NCBI GenBank assembly: GCA_030770535.1 | Contig: JASVEC010000011.1 | Span: 1,329,407-1,393,406 of the forward strand | Source of the DNA: Batkoa obscura | Lineage: Eukaryota; Entomophthoromycota; Entomophthoromycetes; Entomophthorales; Batkoaceae | Reading direction: 5' to 3' | DNA: 64,000 nt | Shown: piece by piece, positions 33,231 to 42,174 of the stretch | Layout: each line of letters begins with the position of its first letter | Position numbering within the stretch: position 1 is the stretch's first letter | Made by a program: the position numbers and the translations under genes | The notes under the pieces: generated by a model | Seen by the model: only the letters and a program-made list of their open reading frames with translations | What the model was told of the DNA's origin: nothing | Databases searched by the model: none

Positions 33231-33283
33231 ATCATAATATTTAAAATCATAATATTTAAAGTCATAATATTTAAAGTCATAAT
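33231..33283. repeat. 15-bp tandem repeat
   Basis: About three and a half copies of (A/G)TCATAATATTTAAA, 82 bp upstream of the TspO-like start codon. Confidence 0.8.
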
Positions 33284-34276
33284 CAAATCATATTTTTATC
33301 ATTTCAAATAATTATATAAAAATTAACTATATAAAATTGCTTATAGGATATTTGAGCTTACTAAGCTGCTAGTTAAGTACATAGTGTATTCTTAAAGGCA
33401 TTAAAGGGTATCAAAAATGTTTATAAAGCATGAAAGCTAATTGAGACAATTTTGATCTCAACAATACTATCATATGTACTATTTAAGAGCCATTCACTTT
33501 AAACATTGTTTATACGTTTAACAATTTAGGCTTTAAATAATATGTCAAATACTCAATATCAATCGTGTTAATTACTTTGAATTATGTAAATATAATATTA
33601 TATCGTGTTTGTATTAAATTTATTATTATTATTAGTCAGACATTCTGTAAACTACATAATATGTGATCATTTACTTGAATTATAAGAAATTATACAAATT
33701 TTGCTTTTATAATTAAAATAATTGTTTTTTTAGTTCATTCATTTAATAAAACAATAATATTATTAAGAAAGCTACAGTTCTGGGTAAAACTGAGCAGGTG
33801 TTTGAAATTTCTGGAATTGCTTACTAGCATATGATAACCGAAGTAGTAAAAAAGCTATTAAGCATTTGGAAATATACTAACTATTTAAAATTTGGGGTGA
33901 TTTTCAAAGGAGAGTACCTAAATAATAACGTTATAAAATTATAAAATTATAAAATTTTATTTTTAAATATCTCAAATTTAGCTTTAAAGCAATAGTTATA
34001 GCTACTCGATGATGGTCTATGGTTGTAATACGGGTAAGTTTAAAACCTCGGTTAAAATTAGGGATAAAATTTTACATTTCACTTTTTTTGCCCATTTTCT
34101 GTAGTGTAACTTTTGAAAAAAATACTAAATAAATGCTGGATAAAAAAACACTCTTATGGATAATCTTAAAGTCGAGTAAAAAACAACTAATCTCTAGCGC
34201 CTTGTACTTAATTCGCAGTTTTAACTAAAAATCTATAGTGGATAAAAATTGAACCAAGCTTTTAAACTAACCCATA
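33284..34276. other. Gene-poor stretch with an older half of a duplicated segment
   Basis: No gene supported. The part at about 33900-34025 resembles the reverse complement of about 53825-53950 (TTTTAAATATCTCAAATTTAGC and GATGGTCT motifs) at lower identity than the adjacent recent duplication. Confidence 0.5.
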
Positions 34277-34469
34277 TATAAGGTATTTTCTAAAGTAATC
34301 TGGCTTTTTGGGCAGATCCGTTTTTGTGCAGGTATAGAATTACTATGGTTTGACATGTTTATAAAAAATTGAGTTACTTCTAGATATTAAAAATATTTTC
34401 TGTTGCAATCAATGAATTTCAAGTCGATTTTAGCCCAAAAAGTCAGATTACTTTAGAAAATACCTTATA
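34277..34469. mobile_element. MITE-like element with 37-bp inverted ends
   Basis: A 193-bp segment bounded by inverted arms at 34277-34313 and 34433-34469 (begin TATAAGGTATTTTCTAAAG) that match as reverse complements with one visible mismatch. The interior is not coding. The paralogous segment at about 53.8 kb lacks it. A TA target duplication is possible because the arms begin and end in TATA. It is unrelated in sequence to the 99-bp MITE. Confidence 0.65.
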
Positions 34470-34737
34470 GCCTTGGCAGTTATATTTTTAAATAACGGCC
34501 TACTTGTAAAAAATTGACTTCTATTTTTAAAATTCACCCAACTAAAAAATCCTGGCTTTAATTTTATTTTAGTAGTTTAATTTATTTTGAACTAAATAAA
34601 TAAACTTTCTATTATTTATAAATATCATTGTATTATACAATTAGATTGCTTTAAAATAACAATTATTTATAATTATTACCTTATTTCCTTGTAAGATATT
34701 TTAAAAATGATACTTAGGTTTAACTTATAACTCATAG

Positions 34738-34745
34738 TATAAATA
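34738..34745 (+). promoter_or_regulatory. TATA-like box of the secreted-protein gene
   Basis: TATAAATA 50 bp upstream of ATG 34788, conserved in the duplicate at 53532-53539. Confidence 0.5.
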
Positions 34746-34787
34746 CTTTAATGAAATAATTATTTTATATTATCAATTAAATCAAAC

Positions 34788-35030
34788 ATGAAATTTATTC
34801 AATCAATTGCTGCTTTATCTTTTGTACTTCCATTTGTAATGTCTCTTTGTCCTAATCCAAACACTGAACGTTGTAATAAAGGAAATAGTGGAGTTTACTG
34901 CTATGATGGTTATAATTGTCCAAGATGCTGGACTTGGAATGATGGGGAATGGGATTGCTATAATATCCTTGCTGATTCTAAATGTACTTTTAGTAGTTGG
35001 ATTGATATTGATAATCCATATAATTGTTAG
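34788..35030 (+). CDS. Small secreted 8-cysteine protein, copy 1
   Basis: 80 residues with a clear signal peptide (MKFIQSIAALSFVLPFVMSL, cleavage about residue 19-20). The mature peptide of about 60 residues has eight cysteines at 21, 29, 38, 44, 47, 57, 66 and 80, with the core NCPRCWTW and GEWDC, and is rich in Trp, Tyr, Asp and Asn. It shares the 8-Cys framework with the protein at 4093. Its coding sequence is identical to the inverted copy at 53247. Intronless, with a good TATA-like promoter. Function unknown: small, disulfide-rich, secreted and acidic, which fits an effector, antimicrobial or signalling peptide but proves none. A decayed kelch-type membrane protein gene and a Zn2Cys6 gene follow on the same strand. 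Confidence 0.82.
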   Translation: MKFIQSIAALSFVLPFVMSLCPNPNTERCNKGNSGVYCYDGYNCPRCWTWNDGEWDCYNILADSKCTFSSWIDIDNPYNC

Positions 35031-35071
35031 TTTATTTAAATAAACGTTATATCATAATTAAATATTATATT

Positions 35072-35949
35072 TTCATTTTGATTTTTTATCACTCATAAAA
35101 AAGTTAAAATTTTAAATAATAGTTGTTTACTATTTCTAAAAGCAAAAATCTAATATGAAGCCAGTGTTTAAACTTTTTTATTTTGTTTTATTATCAACAA
35201 CATATGAAGGTGTATTTTTTTGTTTAATTTTACTAACAATCTTTCCGTTCAAATAGCGCTTAAAAAATGGAAAAATTAATGAAGCCAAAAAAAACATTCC
35301 CATTTTTTCACTTTTTAAATGTACAATTTGGAGAAAGCGTTAGTAAAAGTTTGAGTAAAAAACACGATATATGATTTATAATAAATGATAGTTTACATCT
35401 GTTATTTTCATATAGAATAAAGACTTAACCTTTTTTAGATATTCTTACTTTACTAAAATACTTATAATCTTTTTTAATATATAATAGACTATTTTCAAGT
35501 TTTTATTATTATATACTTTTAGCAAGGTTCTTATTTCAATATCATTTATCTTCAAATTTATGTAATATTCATATCTTTTTTATGTTTATCTTAAATCATA
35601 TTGTTGTTTTTAATTATGAAATTAAAGCTGCATAGATTTTTATCAATGAAAAAAGTACAATAATAGCAACGAATTATTAAAATCATTTATAATGTAGCAA
35701 TAATTTTACATGAATCTTATAAAAAAATTAAACAATTTACAAAATTGAAACGCTAATGCTTTTTTAGGTATTAAAATTTAATAATAATGATTGAAGTGAC
35801 ATAAGAACTTATCACAAATTTATAATTCGAACTATAGCACTAAAAGAACAATACTATATAAAATTGAATATCAAAATCTTTGACTTATTTTTTAAAATAA
35901 TGCTATTACTATTGCTTTTCGCAAATTTTTTAATATAAAAATCTGAGGC
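35072..35949. other. AT-rich spacer with MITE copy 11
   Basis: About 880 bp between the secreted-protein gene and the kelch-type remnant. Only the MITE is recognisable; the first kelch-type exon region may have decayed here. Confidence 0.45.
35206..35301 (+). mobile_element. MITE copy 11
   Basis: 96 bp, left end GAAGGTGTATTTTTTT, core AATAGCGCTTAAAAAATGG intact. Flanks ATAT and ATTT differ by one base. Confidence 0.83.
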
Positions 35950-37474
35950 TATAAGACCAAGAGTTCAATATGATGGGTATATAATCATAGAGGATGAGCT
36001 ATATTATTTAGATGAATTTAGTCATGTACCGAATATAAAAATTGATATGATTAATAATCATTTATATAAATTAAGTTAAAAAAAAATTAGTCAATAATAT
36101 AGCTGAATGAGGTAAATATATAATACACTTAATACACTGAAAATGATACCAAATTCAGAGATTTTTTATATTAAGAATGAAAAATAGTTTACTTCTAGAA
36201 TAATCTTAATGATTATAATAGCAACTTTTAATTATTTCGATATTAAAAAAATGAATGATATGAGGAATATATAATTAAATAATTTTATTATATAGATAAT
36301 AGTTTTGTTTTTAATAAAAGTGGTTTTACATATCATCATATGCTTGATATTTTACAAGATAATGAAAATTTAAACAAATTTTATGTGGATGTATTTTTTT
36401 GTTTAAGAATTTTACTAACAATCTTTCCGCTGAAATAACGCTTAAAAAATGGAAAAAGTAATGAAGCCAAAAAAAACACCCCCATATAACTAATATATTT
36501 TATTATTTAGAATCTTTAGTAACCTTGTTACTAAGTATCGTTTAACATTCAAGCCAAAGAATTAATACTAATTTATGGGCCAAACAAAGGTTATTATGTA
36601 CATCAATTGTTCATAAAAAAACAATAAATTATATTTTGCTGAAGAAGTAAAAGATGTAATCCAACCTACGCTTCTTAATAAAAATATTATATTTGAACTA
36701 AATTTGACATCTTATAATATAGTTGAGCATAAATTCTAATGTAGTATAATTAATAGAATGAATATATTTAAATAAACAATCCATGCATTATAGAACAACA
36801 GGATTTGATTCTGTATATAGTATTTTTGAAATTCAATTAAATCTATTTAAATTTGAGTCACTAAACAAAACAATTCGAACTGAGAATGATAGATGTATTG
36901 TTGGCAATGATAATTGTATGATAAGCTCGTTTGATATAATATTAATCGATAATATTAATCATAATACATCTGCTACCAACTTAAAGGATGATATCCTCTA
37001 TGATACCCAGAGCTCAAATAGAATACAAATATATGACATTAAAGCTCGGGAACAAGTCAATGGTGTATTCTTAGTGACATATAATAAGGAAGAAAAAACA
37101 AAGGAAATAACATTAATATTAACTCGTTGGTCGGTAGAGTTGTAGGAGGAATAAGTAGCCTTATTTTAGTAGTAGTTATAGTACTGATATTATATAAAGG
37201 TAAGTTAAAGAAAAAAAGACATCCAGATTTCATTACTGAACCAATTGCTATCAATCCAGTCAATTTTTTAGACGCTAATGATAATTATCATAATTCTGAA
37301 ATATCTAGTCATTCCCATAAGATTGACAGTGTCATTACAATGTTACCTATGAAGATAGATATTAAATCTGTAAGAGATATAAGTATAATCGAAACTGAAG
37401 ATTCAAATAATATACAAATTGAATATGAAGTCATAATCATATACATAATGTCAGTATATTTTATTGCTCATTGA
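35950..37474 (+). pseudogene. Decayed kelch-type single-pass membrane protein gene (copy 2), with a MITE inside
   Basis: Remnant of the same family as 10900-12290. About 35950-36080 encodes IIIEDELYYLDEFSHVP and MINNHLYKL, matching the minus-strand copy at 52.8 kb (MIIEDELYYLGGFIDVP, MINSYLYKLDL). The open part from 36783 encodes an ectodomain portion (about 115 residues ending EKTKEITLILTRW). A second, overlapping frame to 37474 encodes the membrane helix (ISSLILVVVIVLILYKG), basic stop-transfer KLKKKRHPDFITEPI and an acidic tail of about 80 residues. The break between ectodomain and helix, the stops near 36080-36190 and the MITE at 36385-36483 make a working protein unlikely, unless the part from 36783 is used alone. 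Between the secreted-protein gene and Zn2Cys6 paralogue D. Confidence 0.68.
36385..36483 (+). mobile_element. MITE copy 12, inside a kelch-type pseudogene
   Basis: 99 bp, GTGGATGTATTTTTTT left and AAAAAAAACACCCCC right. Right flank ATAT (36484-36487); left flank TTAT differs by one base. Confidence 0.88.
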
Positions 37475-38201
37475 CATCATATTGCCTTAATTACTTTGAC
37501 TTTTGTTGTAAGCTTTTATTTTATTAATTGTGTTTAGTTTGATATTTTTAAAGAAAGTATGTAAATAAATGTTTATGGACCTACTATTTTTAATCTTTTA
37601 ATTATTTCTCAATTTCTCTTTATTCCCACCTTTCATAATATCTTTTAATTTATTGTAATTTGTTCTTGTTGCATGAAGTCGTCTAATATCTAAAAAAACA
37701 AAGGGTATTATCACTTTTTCTTTTTTCTTTTCGGCGATTATTAATGTAAATCAGGTTTTCAACATGTTCCTTATTATCTAATTTCGACATGAATGATAAG
37801 GTATAGGTGTTTTTTCATACATAACTTCGATAAAAATTACTACATATTATTTTTATACTCTCTTACATTGCTCTAATTAACTCTTTACTTCGATTCCAAC
37901 TCCTTTTGAAATAATAATCGAAAAGCTATTTGTTCGTCATTGTGTATCCCTTAATATATTACTGCTTACAAATACAAAATAAAATTAGTTTGTAGCATGA
38001 ACAAAAATCCAATAAATAGTAAGGGATTTGAATTTAACCTATTTTATTTAATTGGGTATTCTCAGATAAACAAACATAGTTTTGCTATAAAAAAATCGTT
38101 ACACTTTTTTTCAACTATTATTTAAATAGTAATAGCAATTATTTGAGTATATTGGTCATGCTGTATAGTAACTTGTAATATTTTTAAAAGTTTTTAACTC
38201 T
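37475..38201. other. Spacer upstream of Zn2Cys6 D with unidentified degraded coding-like DNA
   Basis: 727 bp. On the minus strand about 37590-37700 reads like an exon tail (RLHATRTNYNKLKDIMKG) preceded by a T-rich TTTAG acceptor-like site, but upstream is interrupted and I cannot identify it. The right part is the presumed promoter of paralogue D. Confidence 0.35.
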
Positions 38202-39989
38202 ATGGAAAACCAAAACATCTTAGAAATCACCAAAAGAAGGTATAGATGCGATCAATGCTCCAAAAGCCACTTCAAATGCGATAAGCTGTTACCTAAATGT
38301 TCAAAATGTACAAAAAGGAATATTGAATGTACTTTAGGTAGAAAGCTCATATATAATAAAAAGGATGAAGCGGAATGTGAAGTGGGAATCAAGGTAGTTC
38401 ATGTTAAATTTAGGAATGTTTCTAATGCCAATTTTAAAGCCAAGGTTACTTCAAAAGTCAATTTAATTCCTGTAAAAGAAAATGCATTTATTTCAGAGTC
38501 ATTTGAACTTAATGGAACTAAAAATCAATTGATAAAGTTACCAAAGGATTATAATTTCTCATACAATGTTCTAGGGATTTTTAACAAATTTAAAAGGAAA
38601 ATATTATTGGAGAATTTGTTAAACTTTATTCAAAACCCATCCCCATTTTTTCCTAGCAAAGGTTTAAATCTTTTTATTATATTAACAGATAAATTAGGGC
38701 TATTGATGTCTAAACCTAGAAAATTAGCCTTTATACCTGAGATACCAAATGAAGCTACATTTAATATCGGATCAATCTTAAAGCAAGCTATAGTCAATTA
38801 TTTCAAATTTGTTAATACAACATTTCCTTTATTTGATGAAACAAGGTTTAACTTTCTTTCATGCCCATTTAATTTGAAATCAGCAATACTTGTAGGTGGT
38901 CTTTTGCATATGGAACAAACAGATACAGTAAAGAATTTGATCAAATATTTCGAGGGAAAGCTTTATAACCTACTTTCAAACATTCCTAGAATCAAACCTA
39001 AATTAGAAAATATACAAACAATACTTATATTATTAAGCGGGATAACTTGTTTTCAGTGGCTCAATAATCTCAAGGAATCCCTTTTATTTTATTGCTATAG
39101 GATTTCGTTTATAGTAGGATTAAATAAATCATCAAAAAAATTATCGAAAAATACCAATATTGAACGACTATATACCTATTGCATACTAAATTCATATCAT
39201 AACGGAACATTGTTAACAGCTGGATCATATATTGCTGAACCTACACTTCCATTAGAGTTAAAGAAACTAGATAATTATTACGCAAGTAAATTTTCTAACC
39301 ATAGTTTTGATTTCAACAAAGAAGATAAAGATATTCAACGATATTGTTTTTTGAAGCTACAAGGATTTTACTATGTAATTAGTACATTATTTTTTGATTT
39401 ACGCTTAATTAAAGAGAAAAAGATAAAAGAAACACAAGACCATATAAAATTCAACAATTTCCTAAAGAGACTTTCATTCAAACTATTTTTAGTTAAAGAT
39501 AAGTATATCGCTGCTATGGATGATATTTTACCATTTATAGATAATCAAACTTTAAAAGCAACTATTGAAGATTATCAAAATTGTGTTAATTACTTTTTTC
39601 ATCATATTAACTTCTGGATTTACTCTATTCAATTCAATGTGTCAAAGGAAAGAAAGATTTATGAATATGAAGAATTTGAAGGGAGCAAAAACATTAATAA
39701 AAGTGTGTCGGATTATGTTAAAACTATACTTAAACAGTGTTATTCTGTAATTGATAGTGCTATTATAATTCCTCATAGGTATACACTTACCCTTGATTGC
39801 CCTCTTATTTCTACATGTTTAGTTTTTATGATACGATATGGAAGAAATGATAATGAGGCTATAATGTACATTAAAAAAGGGAAAGAATTATTGGAATCTT
39901 TATTAAGTATACCTTCTGCTATGGGGATGTGTCGATTTAATTTGAAATTAATCGAAATTATTGATGCATCTTTAAAGTCTCCCATGTAA
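38202..39989 (+). CDS. Zn2Cys6 transcription factor, paralogue D
   Basis: 595 residues, intact and intronless. The zinc cluster occupies residues 16-43 (Cys 16, 19, 26, 33, 36, 43; CDQCSKSHFKCDKLLPKC), then TLGRKLIYNKK. The family block follows at about 115-170 (LPKDYNFSYNVLGIFNKFKR, NFIQNPSPFFPSKGLNLF). Other conserved points: TTFPLFDETRFNF, YFFHHINFWIYSIQFN and TLTLDCPLISTCLVFMIRYG near the C-terminus. It is closest to paralogue E (the two begin MENQNILEITKRRYRCDQC and MESQNVLEIIKRRYRCDQC), in line with the inverted duplication of the whole block. A nuclear DNA-binding regulator by family; targets unknown, possibly its own cassette neighbours. Confidence 0.92.
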   Translation: MENQNILEITKRRYRCDQCSKSHFKCDKLLPKCSKCTKRNIECTLGRKLIYNKKDEAECEVGIKVVHVKFRNVSNANFKAKVTSKVNLIPVKENAFISESFELNGTKNQLIKLPKDYNFSYNVLGIFNKFKRKILLENLLNFIQNPSPFFPSKGLNLFIILTDKLGLLMSKPRKLAFIPEIPNEATFNIGSILKQAIVNYFKFVNTTFPLFDETRFNFLSCPFNLKSAILVGGLLHMEQTDTVKNLIKYFEGKLYNLLSNIPRIKPKLENIQTILILLSGITCFQWLNNLKESLLFYCYRISFIVGLNKSSKKLSKNTNIERLYTYCILNSYHNGTLLTAGSYIAEPTLPLELKKLDNYYASKFSNHSFDFNKEDKDIQRYCFLKLQGFYYVISTLFFDLRLIKEKKIKETQDHIKFNNFLKRLSFKLFLVKDKYIAAMDDILPFIDNQTLKATIEDYQNCVNYFFHHINFWIYSIQFNVSKERKIYEYEEFEGSKNINKSVSDYVKTILKQCYSVIDSAIIIPHRYTLTLDCPLISTCLVFMIRYGRNDNEAIMYIKKGKELLESLLSIPSAMGMCRFNLKLIEIIDASLKSPM

Positions 39990-42174
39990 ATATTAAAAGA
40001 ACACTCACTTTGAAGTAGTACTTTTAACATTCTATACAAATCTATTGCTTGTCAAATTTCTATCTTGTTTTTTCCAGATCGAATCTTTGTTTAAAGTATA
40101 GATATCATATACACATTTAATAAATGAACATTTTATTATAAAGTTTTTACTAATTAAAAGCATTATAAAAACAGTTATAAAAAATAGAGACGCGGTAAGT
40201 AAATACATATTATCCAAAATTTATGTAACCTTTTTATTTAATTTTATTGTTTAAATGTTTAGCATTCCTCTATAAAATTAAATAAAGAAATCACTTACTT
40301 ATAGCTTTAAATTTAAAGTTAAAGTTAAATTAGATAAAATTAGTCATTTACCTATAATCAACTTTTTAATATTAAATAGCAACTTATATACATTTATAAA
40401 AAATGTTGAATAGTTAAACTACAATTGTTAGTTTTTAAATAATAAATTTCAAATGCTAATAGAAGTTATTTAAAAAACTGAGTTAGAAAATAAATGTGTA
40501 AAATAAATAAAAGTTAGTTTAATTAATGCAAATAAGTAATATCTTTACATTGCTATTATTTTCAATAATGGATAACTAAAAATAAACCAATTTATAAAAA
40601 CTACAATGTCTTAACATTTGATATATTTAAATTTAAATTATCAAATTTATTATTAAATTGACAAACATTTATTAGCATACTATAATCGATAACTTTATGA
40701 TAAGTTTATTAAAAAAATAAAAATAATTTTTTATATTTACAAATTTAAGATTTTTTTATAAAATATAAAAAAATTAAAAGCAATTAATTTATAAAAATTT
40801 ACTTTTATCATTTTCAAACATAAGAAACTTATAAAGTATTAAGCTAATAATTAAAAATCAAACAATTTAAAATATTTGCATAAATTGAATTGTGTAATAG
40901 ATACCAGTGTTATTATTAAATTGATATTAATTTTTTATAACATAAGGTGTATTATTTGAATACAACTTTTAATTACGAAAAGTGGATTTAATTTAAAACT
41001 AGACTGGAATTTAAATCTTAATCTAATTTCGAAGATTTGGGGAAATGGCATAAAGAAGTTTGCATAAAAGCTTAATTTATTTTAAAGTAATTTCCAATAC
41101 ATTTAAGTTTTTTAGATTGCAGATGGCTTCAGTTTTAATTATAAGGCATGAATTATTGACATATTATTAAATATTGTGTTTTATTTGTAAAAGTTGATGT
41201 TTTTATTAAAAGTTAAAATACTTTTATTAATTATCAATTAGATTTATTACATTGTATTATTTATATTCAAAGGCTTTAATAAATAGCAGTCGCAGAATTC
41301 AATGTGGTTTATTATTTATTTTAAATAAGAAGTTGATTTGATTTTTTGAATTGATGTTAATTTTTTGTTGTAATGATTCTGAAACAAGAATATTCGTTTA
41401 TTCTTTAACTTCTTACTAAGTAAAAAAGGGTGCAACATAAAAACAGATAACTTGTATTAACTTCGTATCTTGAAAAATAGCTTCAAAGATAATAAAACAT
41501 TTATAACTCAATAACTAAACTTTATTTATTTATTTCATATATTAGAATAACTTTTTATAATTATTTTTAAAAATAACTAATAGTAACTTAAAGCGTTAAG
41601 AAATTTAAAATTTGACTATTTTTGTTGATTTTTGATTCTAGTCCTGCTCTTAATTTATTCCTGTGATGATGTAATCTCGGAAGGATGAATTCATCGCTTT
41701 TTTAAGAAATGATCATTAACAACGAGTATCTGAGAAAATAAATTTAAAGTAATTTATTAAAAATTAATCAAAATAATCAAATAAATAGGGAAATTAAGTA
41801 ATAATGATGGAATTAACATAGTATTAATATAATAGTAGATAATAGAAAATAGTATAATATTGATAAATAACAACCTATAATAATAAAATAATACAACAGA
41901 TATAAATTCAAGAATAACTGAAACAATGATTTAAAAAGAATATTCTAAATGGGACCTAGATTTTAAGTATTTATTACTTAATATCTACATTATTAATTCT
42001 TATGCACACATCAAACGAAGTGACTCAGCTTTAAACTCAATATAAAACTATATAAACAAATTCAAATTACATTTAGTAACTAATTGTTTTTATACATATA
42101 ATAAAAGGTAGACTACCATAATTGAAATCAAACGACAATAAAATAACCATCATAATTTTCTAGTTGACTAAAAT
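39990..42174. other. 2.2-kb gene-free AT-rich region upstream of the ENA-type ATPase
   Basis: Extremely AT-rich with no supportable gene, RNA, MITE or subtelomeric-element copy. The last few hundred bases presumably hold the ATPase promoter. Its length is unusual for this window. Confidence 0.5.

Larger units (their letters stand above)
34470..35071 (+). repeat. Recent inverted duplication, copy 1 (carries the secreted-protein gene)
   Basis: About 600 bp that matches the reverse complement of 53207-53806 almost perfectly, including 5' and 3' noncoding DNA; I see one substitution (CGG versus TGG near 34498). Identity stops abruptly at both ends. Confidence 0.9.

Noticed and set aside
37590-37900. 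Minus-strand exon-like tail (RLHATRTNYNKLKD) near 37.6 kb
   Set aside because: The presumed upstream exons contain several stops and no start; not enough to call a gene.
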